Positions 1 through 5,643 of a stretch of DNA of 5,847 nt are shown here, piece after piece. The notes beneath the pieces were generated by a model. It saw only the letters and a program-made list of their open reading frames with translations. It was not told the origin of the DNA and searched no databases. The translations under genes and the position numbers were made by a program. The first letter of the stretch is position 1. Every line of letters begins with the position of its first letter. The DNA lies in assembly GCA_021152595.1 (NCBI GenBank), contig JAGKVC010000186.1, positions 1 through 5,847 of the forward strand, given 5' to 3'. The DNA is from Clostridia bacterium (lineage in GTDB: Bacteria > Bacillota > Clostridia > Oscillospirales > Ruminococcaceae).

Positions 1-15
1 ACAAAATAAGGGATT

Positions 16-64
16 CTTAAGGGCTAGTAGCCCTTAAGCGGGAGTTTGAGGGCGGCGCCCTCAA
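16..64. repeat. pair of compact GC-rich hairpins (possible dispersed extragenic palindrome)
   Basis: Two perfect inverted repeats sit 7 bases apart. The first pairs 16-25 (CTTAAGGGCT) with 29-38 around a 3-base loop. The second pairs 46-53 (TTGAGGGC) with 57-64 around a 3-base loop. Neither is followed by a T-run on the plus strand. On the minus strand the first is followed by AATCCCTTATTTTG, a poor terminator tail. Paired short dyads in a gene-free stretch resemble dispersed extragenic palindromes. They could also be the structured end or leader of a transcript whose gene lies left of the window. Repeat status is inferred because only one copy is visible here. Confidence 0.5.
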
Positions 65-77
65 TATAAATCCGTCG

Positions 78-151
78 GAGACACTTTATCTACAGACTGA
101 TATAATGAATGCGTTTGCATTCATTATACCATATTATACCGAAAAGTGCAA
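78..151. promoter_or_regulatory. 24-base perfect inverted repeat overlapping divergent -10 boxes
   Basis: Positions 101-112 (TATAATGAATGC) and 117-128 are perfect inverted copies around a 4-base loop. On the plus strand TATAAT at 101-106 has an upstream TG (98-99), giving an extended -10, with GAGACA at 78-83 seventeen bases upstream (4 of 6 matches to TTGACA). On the minus strand TATAAT lies at 128-123, with a second TATAAT ten bases upstream at 138-133. The minus -35 is poor (TTGCAC at 151-146). The layout suits a promoter under an operator, most likely driving a gene left of the window on the minus strand. No gene follows on the plus strand before nadA, which has its own promoter. Confidence 0.4.
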
Positions 152-351
152 TGGAGAAAAGACAGGAGACGTGTGGTTTTTTCAGCTTTTTCACATTGCA
201 GGATCCACGGATTCCGTTTCCGCTTTTGCAAACCGGATCTGTACGAACTGAAAAATCAGATACCGTGTAAATCATATCCTCAGCCCTCCGCGCCGAAACG
301 CAGCATGGTTCTCCGGCAGCTCTAGAAAAACGGCGGCGGACTCAGCCCGCC
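129..351. other. non-coding stretch, nothing recognised
   Basis: I see no gene with a ribosome site, no RNA gene and no strong terminator between the 24-base dyad and the nadA promoter. A 61-codon open frame on the minus strand (275-90) has no ribosome site and runs through the dyad, so I do not call it. The only local structure is a weak CTGA/TCAG hairpin near 248-259. Confidence 0.5.
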
Positions 352-380
352 TTGACTTTCGGGGGTAGGCGTGATATAAT
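352..380 (+). promoter_or_regulatory. nadA promoter (housekeeping sigma factor type)
   Basis: TTGACT at 352-357 and a perfect TATAAT at 375-380 are separated by 17 bases, with TG at 372-373 making an extended -10. Transcription should begin near 387, leaving a 5' leader of about 43 nt. The leader starts with a small hairpin (389-393 CCGGT pairing with 399-403 around five T), which could stabilise the RNA or act as an operator at +1. The promoter position rules out the upstream TTG at 352 as a translation start. Confidence 0.85.
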
Positions 381-414
381 AGATGCAGCCGGTTTTTTAC
401 CGGAATCCGATTGC

Positions 415-420
415 AGGAGG
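415..420 (+). promoter_or_regulatory. nadA ribosome binding site
   Basis: A perfect AGGAGG lies 9 bases before the ATG at 430 and fixes that codon as the start, although the frame is open further upstream. Confidence 0.9.
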
Positions 421-429
421 TACTCTGAT

Positions 430-1347
430 ATGACGACCTATAAATTGCAGCAGGAGATCATCCGGCTGAAAAAAGAAAAGAATATCTGCATTCTCGTACA
501 CGCCTACCAGTCTCACGATATCTGGGAGGTCGCGGATTACATCGGCGATTCCTTCGGTCTGACGCAGCAGGCGGCAAAATCTGATGCGGAGACCGTGATC
601 ATGTGCGGCGTGCAGTTCATGGCGGAGACGGTCAAAATGCTCTCTCCGCAGAAGCGCGTGCTGCTCTCGAATCCCGATGCAGGCTGCCCGATGGCAGAGC
701 AAATGGATAAGGAGATGATTCTCCAGCTCAGGGAGCAGATGTCCGATTACAAGGTCGTCGCCTACATCAACACGACCTCGGAGCTGAAAACCGTCTGTGA
801 TGTCTGCGTGACATCGTCCTCGGCGGTCAAGATCATCAAGGCAATGCCGGAGGAAAAGATCCTGTTCATCCCCGACTGCAATCTCGGCGACTGGGTAAAG
901 AAGCAGGTTCCCGAAAAGCAGATTGAGCTTGTTCACGGCGGATGTCCGACGCATGTGCGCATCACATCGGCTGAGGCAAAGGCTGCAAAGGCTGCACATC
1001 CGGAGGCGCTGCTGCTCGTGCATCCGGAATGCCGTCCGGAGGTCACCGCGCTCGCCGATTACGCCGGCAGCACGACCGGCATCATGTCCTACGCAGAACA
1101 GAGCGATGCAAAGGAATTCATCATCGGCACGGAGAACAGCATCGTGCAGCACTTGCAGATGAAATGTCCGGAAAAGCGCTTCTATCCGCTCTCGAAGGAC
1201 TGCGTCTGCCACAATATGAAGCTGACAACCCTCGGTGACGTCTATGACTGCGTCTGCGGCAGAGGCGGCAAGGAGATCCATATGGATGCAGCACTCATTG
1301 CAGATGCGCGCCGCTGCATTGACGCCATGCTCGCATACGGCGGCTGA
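430..1347 (+). CDS. nadA: quinolinate synthase NadA, 305 aa
   Basis: Cytoplasmic [4Fe-4S] enzyme of de novo NAD synthesis that condenses iminoaspartate (from NadB) with dihydroxyacetone phosphate to make quinolinate. The length matches the short, roughly 300-residue form known from Thermotoga and Pyrococcus. Family landmarks are all visible: HAYQ (His24, Tyr26) and GDSFGL near residue 40; AYINTT (Tyr112, Asn114); the VTSSSAVK phosphate region near 127-134; GCPTH (Cys172, His175); HPEC (198-201); and GSTTG (213-217). The likely cluster ligands are Cys86 (GCPMA), Cys172 and Cys260. By comparison with structurally studied NadA enzymes, nothing needed for catalysis is missing. Several further cysteines occur (123, 126, 258, 274, 276), and their role is unclear. 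The gene is alone, with its own promoter and terminator. nadB and nadC, often adjacent, are not in the window. ATG at 430 was chosen for its AGGAGG and the promoter position. Confidence 0.96.
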   Translation: MTTYKLQQEIIRLKKEKNICILVHAYQSHDIWEVADYIGDSFGLTQQAAKSDAETVIMCGVQFMAETVKMLSPQKRVLLSNPDAGCPMAEQMDKEMILQLREQMSDYKVVAYINTTSELKTVCDVCVTSSSAVKIIKAMPEEKILFIPDCNLGDWVKKQVPEKQIELVHGGCPTHVRITSAEAKAAKAAHPEALLLVHPECRPEVTALADYAGSTTGIMSYAEQSDAKEFIIGTENSIVQHLQMKCPEKRFYPLSKDCVCHNMKLTTLGDVYDCVCGRGGKEIHMDAALIADARRCIDAMLAYGG

Positions 1348-1372
1348 GTCCGCAGCAAATCGCAATATCTGA

Positions 1373-1408
1373 ACACCGCCTGTATTGGATACGGGCGGTG
1401 TTTTTTTG
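1373..1408 (+). terminator. intrinsic terminator of nadA
   Basis: ACACCGCC at 1373-1380 begins a near-perfect 13-pair stem (one G-U) that closes on a 3-base loop and returns at 1389-1401, followed immediately by a run of T to 1407. It lies 25 bases after the nadA stop and should isolate nadA from the xylanase gene. Confidence 0.93.
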
Positions 1409-1440
1409 TCTGCCTGCATGAAATCCGCTGCGGTCATCCC

Positions 1441-1470
1441 CGCCGGACAATACAAACGCCGGACGATACA
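1441..1470 (+). repeat. 14-base direct repeat upstream of the xylanase promoter
   Basis: CGCCGGACAATACA (1441-1454) recurs as CGCCGGACGATACA (1457-1470), one mismatch in 14, with a 16-base period. It lies about 105-135 bases upstream of the -35 box in the spacer between nadA and the xylanase gene, so it is a candidate regulator site. No known operator is recognised. Confidence 0.5.
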
Positions 1471-1490
1471 GATAACTTTTCGGAAAATCG

Positions 1491-1533
1491 CCGCAAAAAT
1501 CGACAAAACAATACAACTTTGACCGCAAAAATC
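1491..1533 (+). repeat. CCGCAAAAATC direct repeat, 32-base spacing
   Basis: CCGCAAAAATC occurs exactly at 1491-1501 and again at 1523-1533, start to start 32 bases, about three helical turns. A partial copy (CGGAAAATC) is at 1481-1489. The second copy ends 42 bases before the -35 box, a usual place for an activator. The function is inferred from position only. Confidence 0.45.
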
Positions 1534-1575
1534 AGAAGTCTCTGCACTTTATCCATAATTTCTGAGAATCGTGTA

Positions 1576-1604
1576 TTGAAGTTGGTATATGATTTTGCTA
1601 TAAT
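1576..1604 (+). promoter_or_regulatory. promoter of the xylanase-esterase gene
   Basis: TTGAAG at 1576-1581 and a perfect TATAAT at 1599-1604 are 17 bases apart, with TG at 1596-1597 forming an extended -10. Transcription should start near 1611, giving a leader of about 92 nt. An ATG at 1619 would then be almost leaderless and lacks a ribosome site, so translation is assigned to 1703. Confidence 0.82.
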
Positions 1605-1625
1605 GAAAATGACAGCGTATGTACA

Positions 1626-1685
1626 TGTTCCGGCAGGACAGTATCCGGAACAGCCATTACACAGACAGGAACCTGACCTGTCCTG
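1626..1685 (+). promoter_or_regulatory. structured 5' leader with competing hairpins
   Basis: Hairpin A pairs TGTTCCGG (1626-1633) with CCGGAACA (1645-1652). Hairpin B pairs GACAGG (1664-1669) with CCTGTC (1677-1682). The loop of A contains CAGGACAG (1634-1641), a perfect complement of CTGTCCTG (1678-1685), which overlaps the right arm of B. Hairpin B and this long-range pairing therefore exclude each other. The second partner ends 5 bases before the ribosome site, so a switch affecting translation or mRNA stability is possible. No known riboswitch class is recognised. Confidence 0.4.
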
Positions 1686-1690
1686 ATCAA

Positions 1691-1697
1691 AAGGGGA
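1691..1697 (+). promoter_or_regulatory. ribosome binding site of the xylanase-esterase gene
   Basis: AAGGGGA lies 5 bases before the ATG at 1703. This site, and the signal peptide that starts directly at that ATG, decide the start over the in-frame ATG at 1619. Confidence 0.8.
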
Positions 1698-1702
1698 TTT
1701 TT

Positions 1703-4534
1703 ATGAGACAAAAAACAAAGAGAATGCTCGCAGCGGCAGTCAGCGGCGTCATGCTGATGACCGGTGCAGCAACAGTCGCTCCGCAAAGCGCGGCGGCTGC
1801 CGGGGATTGCGTAATTGATTCCAGTACAACTTACCAGACAATCCGCGGCTTCGGCGGTATCAACCTGCCGGAATGGATTACACAGGGGGACATGACCGAC
1901 GCACAGGTGCAAAAGGCATTCGGCAACGGTCCGGATGAACTCGGCTTCTCCATCCTGCGAATCTACGTCAGTGATGACAGCAATGCGTGGAAAACGGCTG
2001 TCCCGACTGCCAAGCGTGCACAGGCACTCGGCGCAACCATTTTCGCATCACCGTGGAATCCGCCTGCGGCAATCCGCAACAACATCAACCAGAATAACGG
2101 AAAGTATCAGCTCAAGAGCGACAAGTGGGCTGAATACGCACAACATCTGAACAGCTATGTCAAGTACATCGAAAGCCAGGGCATCGACCTTTACTCCGTC
2201 TCCGTCCAGAATGAGCCGGATTACGCGCATGACTGGACCTACTGGAGCGCAAACGATGTTGCGAACTTCATCGCGCAGTACGGCGCCGCCGTCAAGCAGG
2301 GCACAAAGGCAAAGCTGATGTCCGCAGAGAGCTTCCAGTATCAGAAGCAGATCTATAATGCAATTCTGGGCAATCAGAACGCAATGAAGAATGTCGATCT
2401 CTTCGGCACACATTTCTACGGCACACAGCGCAGCCAGATGGATTTCCCGCAGCTTGAGAACTGCGGCAAGGAAATCTGGATGACAGAGGTCTATGTCCCG
2501 AACAGCGACGCAGATTCCTCTGATATCTGGTCGCAGGCGATTCAGGTCTCCGAGAATATGCACAACGGTCTGGTCGTCGGCAATATGAGCGCATATGTCT
2601 GGTGGTACATCCGCCGCAGCTACGGTCCGATGAAGGAAAACGGCCAGATCTCCAAGCGCGGCTACAACATGGCACAGTTCTCCAAGTGGATCCGCCCGGG
2701 CGCAGTCCGCATCGGCGCAACCGAGCAGCCGAATAACAATGTCCTCTGCTCGGCATATAAGAATACCGACGGCAATATTGCAATCGTTGCGATCAACAAG
2801 GGCAGCGGCGCCGTCAACCAGCAGTTCTCGTTCGGTGCAGGCGAAGAGATCGGCTCGATCGAAGCCTACCGCACCTCCGCAAGCGAAAATATCAAGTCTG
2901 TCGGCGTGAGCGGCAGCGGCTCGAGCTTCACCGCATCGCTTCCTGCAAGCTCCGTGACGACATTCGTTGTCAGCACCGGCGAGCCGGAGCCCGATCCGGA
3001 CGGCTACCTCGCACACTATACCTTTGAAAAGAGCACAGACGGCTTCACCGGCAGAGGCAGTGCTTCCGTCGAAGCAACGACCTCCGAGCATTATGCCGGC
3101 GACCGTGCGCTCGCATGCTCCGGCAGAGAATCAGCATGGAACGGCGCAACCCACACGCTGGGCGCTTCCGTCTGCAAGCCGGGTGAGGAGTACAGCTTCA
3201 GTGCGGCGGTCAAGTATACCTCCGGAACGGCAAGCGATACGTATCACTTCACATTGCAGTATACGGATTCCGATGGCGTCACCCAGTATGACAAGATCGC
3301 AACCGAGGAAGTCACCAAGGGCGACTGGATCCAGCTTTCCAATCCGAACTACAAGATTCCGGCAGGCGCTTCCAATATGCAGATCTATATCGAGACAGAC
3401 AGCAGCACATCCAGCTTCTTCGTCGATGAGGTGATCATCGCACCGAAGGGCACCGAGATCGACGGCCCGAAGGCTGTGAAGATCAAGCTCGGCGACCTCG
3501 ACGGCAATGACATCATCAATTCCGCAGACCTTGCAATCGCAAAGAGCGGCATGCTCAAGTCCTTCGCAAACGATAAGATCAAGACCGCTGCCGATATCAA
3601 CGGCGACGGCACGGTTGACAAGACCGATATCGGCTGGTATGTGGATTACCTGCTCGGCAAGACCGCGGATTTCCTCGAGCGCGTCACGCCGCCTGAGCCT
3701 GAAAAAGCCCCGATGCGCACCATCACGGAATACACCGCTGCGGTCAAGGATTCGATCGTCATGACCGAGCCGAAGAGCTCATGGGAGAAAAAGAGCGGCG
3801 TCACCTATCCGGCGATCACAAAGGAGCAGTATTTCTCCAAGAAGGCAAATAAGAACAAGAACTACAATATCATGCTTCCGGCAAACTATACCGAGAGCAA
3901 GAAGTATCCTGTGCTCTACCTGCTGCACGGCTTCTTTGAGGACGAGGACCGCATGATTCTCACCGGCAACAATCCGCCGATCCCGACACCGCAGATCATC
4001 ACGAATGCAATCGCCGAAGGCGCAGCAAAGGAAATGATCGTTGTCGTACCGCAGGTCTTCACGCATCCGACAAAGGCAGGCGCAACCGATTTCGGTGATT
4101 ATGAATCCAGCGTCGGCTATGACAACTTTGTCGATGATATCGTAGACAGCCTGATGCCGCATATCGAGAGCAAATACAGCGTCGCAACCGGCAGAGAGAA
4201 TACCGCAGTCACGGGCTTCTCGATGGGCGGCAGAGAGTCGCTCCGCATCGGCATGAAGTATCCGGATAAGTTCGGTTATGTCGGCGCGATCTGCCCGGCT
4301 CCGGGTGTTGACGGCGACTGGACCTTCGGCGGCGAATCCAAAGCACCGTCGCTGATTCTGCTGACAGCCGGCGACAACGACCAGACGGTCGGCTCCACAC
4401 CGAGCGGCTACCACAATTCGATGACGCAGAAGAACACACCGCATATCTGGAATTATGTACAGGGCGGCTACCACGGCGACAACTGCATCCGCGCAAATAT
4501 CTACAATTTCGTCCGTGTGATCTTCAAGGCATAA
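1703..4534 (+). CDS. secreted cellulosomal glucuronoxylanase-esterase (GH30_8, CBM22, dockerin I, CE1), 943 aa
   Basis: Modular xylan-degrading enzyme. Residues 1-33 are a signal peptide: MRQKTKR, a hydrophobic core, then SAAAA with probable cleavage before Gly34. Residues 36-426 are a GH30 subfamily 8 domain close to Bacillus XynC, with acid/base Glu171 (VQNEPDYA) and nucleophile Glu262 (WMTEVYVP). The YIRRSYG loop (302-308) contains the arginine that in this subfamily grips methylglucuronic acid, so GlcA-directed cutting is expected. A short EPEPDPDG linker leads to a CBM22 (435-584). Its Arg451, Trp479, Tyr529 and Glu564 keep the spacing of the ligand residues of the Clostridium thermocellum Xyn10B CBM22. 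A type I dockerin spans 594-654, with calcium loops starting at Asp598 and Asp631. The C-terminal esterase (about 690-943) has GFSMGG with Ser840, an oxyanion HG at 742-743, and probable Asp893 and His924. It fits CE1 feruloyl or acetylxylan esterases, and the substrate cannot be settled from sequence. The gene is monocistronic with its own promoter. Confidence 0.95.
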   Translation: MRQKTKRMLAAAVSGVMLMTGAATVAPQSAAAAGDCVIDSSTTYQTIRGFGGINLPEWITQGDMTDAQVQKAFGNGPDELGFSILRIYVSDDSNAWKTAVPTAKRAQALGATIFASPWNPPAAIRNNINQNNGKYQLKSDKWAEYAQHLNSYVKYIESQGIDLYSVSVQNEPDYAHDWTYWSANDVANFIAQYGAAVKQGTKAKLMSAESFQYQKQIYNAILGNQNAMKNVDLFGTHFYGTQRSQMDFPQLENCGKEIWMTEVYVPNSDADSSDIWSQAIQVSENMHNGLVVGNMSAYVWWYIRRSYGPMKENGQISKRGYNMAQFSKWIRPGAVRIGATEQPNNNVLCSAYKNTDGNIAIVAINKGSGAVNQQFSFGAGEEIGSIEAYRTSASENIKSVGVSGSGSSFTASLPASSVTTFVVSTGEPEPDPDGYLAHYTFEKSTDGFTGRGSASVEATTSEHYAGDRALACSGRESAWNGATHTLGASVCKPGEEYSFSAAVKYTSGTASDTYHFTLQYTDSDGVTQYDKIATEEVTKGDWIQLSNPNYKIPAGASNMQIYIETDSSTSSFFVDEVIIAPKGTEIDGPKAVKIKLGDLDGNDIINSADLAIAKSGMLKSFANDKIKTAADINGDGTVDKTDIGWYVDYLLGKTADFLERVTPPEPEKAPMRTITEYTAAVKDSIVMTEPKSSWEKKSGVTYPAITKEQYFSKKANKNKNYNIMLPANYTESKKYPVLYLLHGFFEDEDRMILTGNNPPIPTPQIITNAIAEGAAKEMIVVVPQVFTHPTKAGATDFGDYESSVGYDNFVDDIVDSLMPHIESKYSVATGRENTAVTGFSMGGRESLRIGMKYPDKFGYVGAICPAPGVDGDWTFGGESKAPSLILLTAGDNDQTVGSTPSGYHNSMTQKNTPHIWNYVQGGYHGDNCIRANIYNFVRVIFKA

Positions 4535-4579
4535 GTCAATACCGATTTCATCCAGCGCGCAAATTGATCCCAAACAAAC

Positions 4580-4614
4580 CAAGCCGCTCCAGATCGAATG
4601 ATCGGAGCGGCTTG
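4580..4614. terminator. terminator hairpin between convergent genes
   Basis: CAAGCCGCTCC (4580-4590) pairs perfectly with 4604-4614 over 11 bases. An inner GATC/GATC stem (4592-4595 with 4600-4603) closes on GAAT after a one-base bulge. On the minus strand it is followed by GTTTGTTTG, and on the plus strand the nearest T-run (4626-4630) is 11 bases away. It therefore serves the minus-strand regulator best, 27 bases past its stop, and probably also ends the xylanase transcript. Confidence 0.75.
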
Positions 4615-4640
4615 ATTCACCTGTATTTTTATAGTATGCG

Positions 4641-5405
4641 TCAGCGCTTCTGATAGCGCACAAGCTCCGGATTCTCGCCGTTCTGATCATAGGTGCAGAT
4701 CAGAATGAAGTCCATATTTGCGATCACGCCGAAGCATCTGTCCCCGCCGAATTCGCACGGGAGCTGATTGCCGAGATAGGTCGCGCTGTCATCGAGGAAC
4801 GGAACCGCAGCACCGCTCGGGAGCCTGTACGCGAGATTGACATAGCTGCCGACAAGCGCATTGAGCGATTCGAGCTTCGGCATGCCTTCAATCTCCATCG
4901 CATTGATTTCCGCGATCAGCTTCTGCTTGAACGCCTCGAATTCGCCGCCGTCGCCCAGTTCCTCATAGCGTTTCCAGTAATCGAGCTGCGGCAGCATATT
5001 CTTCAGATATTCACGCACCTCATCCGCAGAATGCTCCTCGCTCGCCATATTCCGCACGCAGACCTCGATCAGGTCGTCCATATTGCTGTACATGAATGTG
5101 CCGTCGGTATAGCACCATTTGCAGTAATGCTCATTCATCGAGCCGTCCTTTTCGTGACTGATCTGCGAATCATCGAGCGGCATACCGCAGCACTGACAGA
5201 TCAGCTTCTGCGGCGCTCCGAGCAGCGTATTGATCGAAACATCAAAGAGCCGCGAAAGCAGCTTCAGCGTTTCCGTCCCGGGGACTGTCTCTCCGGTCTC
5301 CCAGCGCGAGACCGCCTGCCGCGTCACAAAGACCTTTTCGGCGAGCGCGTCCTGCGAAAGTCCGTGTTTTGTGCGAAGTTCATGCAAAATCGTTTTGGTT
5401 TCCAT
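4641..5405 (-). CDS. XRE-family helix-turn-helix regulator with zinc ribbon, 254 aa
   Basis: Probable cytoplasmic DNA-binding protein. Residues 4-63 are a classic XRE/Cro-type helix-turn-helix (LSQDALAEKVFVTRQAVSRW, then the PGTETLKLLSRLFDVSINTLLG ending), with the recognition helix near 27-36. Residues 70-119 look like the putative zinc ribbon family (Pfam PF12674 type): Cys70-x2-Cys73 in CQCCGMPLDD, then Cys95-x2-Cys98 in HYCKWCYTDGTF. An acidic helical segment follows (about 123-170). The last 80 residues carry motifs such as SYVNLAYRLPSG, YLGNQLP and GGDRCFGV that I do not assign to a known fold. They may sense a ligand. The zinc ribbon could be structural or respond to metal or oxidation; the sequence does not say. 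ATG at 5405 follows AAGGAGGG by 8 bases, and longer in-frame starts lie upstream of its promoter. Targets are unknown, and autoregulation is common for such genes. Confidence 0.88.
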   Translation of the reverse strand: METKTILHELRTKHGLSQDALAEKVFVTRQAVSRWETGETVPGTETLKLLSRLFDVSINTLLGAPQKLICQCCGMPLDDSQISHEKDGSMNEHYCKWCYTDGTFMYSNMDDLIEVCVRNMASEEHSADEVREYLKNMLPQLDYWKRYEELGDGGEFEAFKQKLIAEINAMEIEGMPKLESLNALVGSYVNLAYRLPSGAAVPFLDDSATYLGNQLPCEFGGDRCFGVIANMDFILICTYDQNGENPELVRYQKR

Positions 5406-5413
5406 GTGAACAT

Positions 5414-5421
5414 CCCTCCTT
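5414..5421 (-). promoter_or_regulatory. ribosome binding site of the regulator gene
   Basis: AAGGAGGG on the minus strand, 8 bases before the ATG at 5405. It begins about where transcription is expected to start, so the leader is only about 16 nt. It decides the start over the longer open frame reaching 5576. Confidence 0.88.
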
Positions 5422-5427
5422 GCCTGT

Positions 5428-5456
5428 ATTATAGCATATCTGCCGGATACGGTCAA
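5428..5456 (-). promoter_or_regulatory. promoter of the regulator gene
   Basis: On the minus strand TTGACC (5456-5451) and a perfect TATAAT (5433-5428) are 17 bases apart, with TGC directly before the -10 making it extended. Transcription should start near 5421. Confidence 0.87.
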
Positions 5457-5494
5457 GCAACTGTCTGTTGCACATCCGATTTTCCAGCAGATAC

Positions 5495-5523
5495 GAAAAA
5501 ACCGGCGGTGAAAAAACCGTCGG
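5495..5523 (-). terminator. possible minus-strand terminator within a 15-base tandem repeat
   Basis: Read on the minus strand, CCGACGG (5523-5517) can pair with CCGCCGG (5508-5502), with one A-C mismatch, around an 8-base loop, followed by six T (5501-5496). The same bases form a near-perfect tandem repeat on the plus strand (GAAAAAACCGGCGG at 5495-5508, GAAAAAACCGTCGG at 5510-5523). It could be a second stop for a minus-strand transcript entering from the right and would shield the regulator promoter at 5456. Confidence 0.4.
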
Positions 5524-5538
5524 CTCCTGAAAAAATGC

Positions 5539-5643
5539 AAAAGAAAAACTATGTGACAGTTGCCACATAGCTGCAAGGAGAAGTGAAATCAACAAAACAT
5601 AGGGGGATTGGGGGATTTGAAACAAGGTTTCGTAAAACCTTGT
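5539..5643 (-). ncRNA. candidate small RNA with C-rich motifs and its own terminator
   Basis: Read on the minus strand from about 5643, the segment holds a perfect 9-pair hairpin (ACAAGGTTT, loop TACG, AAACCTTGT; 5643-5622). Next come two tandem AATCCCCC-type units (5617-5602) and a pyrimidine stretch with CTTCTCCTT. It ends in a 9-pair hairpin with one G-U and a 4-base loop (5570-5549), trailed by TTTTTCTTTT. A perfect TATAAT at 5653-5648 would place the RNA start near 5643-5641, but no good -35 is visible. Total length would be about 100 nt. The plan of 5' hairpin, unpaired C-rich region and 3' terminator is that of Gram-positive base-pairing small RNAs such as RsaE/RoxS, whose C-rich motifs target ribosome sites. 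Homology to these is not claimed. Confidence 0.35.
5549..5570 (-). terminator. intrinsic terminator on the minus strand
   Basis: CTATGTGGC (5570-5562) pairs with GTCACATAG (5557-5549) around AACT. The one imperfect pair is G-U in minus-strand RNA but A-C in plus-strand RNA, and the T-rich tail (5548-5539) exists only on the minus side. Both asymmetries favour a minus-strand transcript. The same bases resemble a TGTGA-N6-CCACA operator, an alternative reading. Confidence 0.5.

Noticed and set aside
90..275. 61-codon minus-strand open frame at the left end
   Set aside because: It has no ribosome site, no domain, and overlaps the promoter-like palindrome.
397..1506. Long minus-strand open frame opposite nadA
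   Set aside because: It is antisense to a clear enzyme gene, crosses the nadA terminator and promoter-proximal leader, has no ribosome site and shows no recognisable domain.
1441..1533. CRISPR-like array upstream of the xylanase
   Set aside because: The repeats are only 11-14 bases, two copies each, with irregular spacers and no cas genes.
1619..1702. Upstream ATG extending the xylanase protein by 28 residues
   Set aside because: It starts about 8 bases after the predicted transcription start, lacks a ribosome site, and would bury the signal peptide.
2048..3091. 347-codon minus-strand open frame inside the xylanase gene
   Set aside because: It mirrors the GH30 and CBM22 coding sequence. 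The composition is an artefact of codon bias and it has no ribosome site.
3779..4690. 303-codon minus-strand open frame across the esterase module
   Set aside because: It is antisense to intact catalytic motifs and runs through the convergent terminator and the end of the regulator gene.
5031..5570. 179-codon plus-strand open frame opposite the regulator
   Set aside because: It is antisense to the HTH and zinc-ribbon coding sequence, with no start signals.
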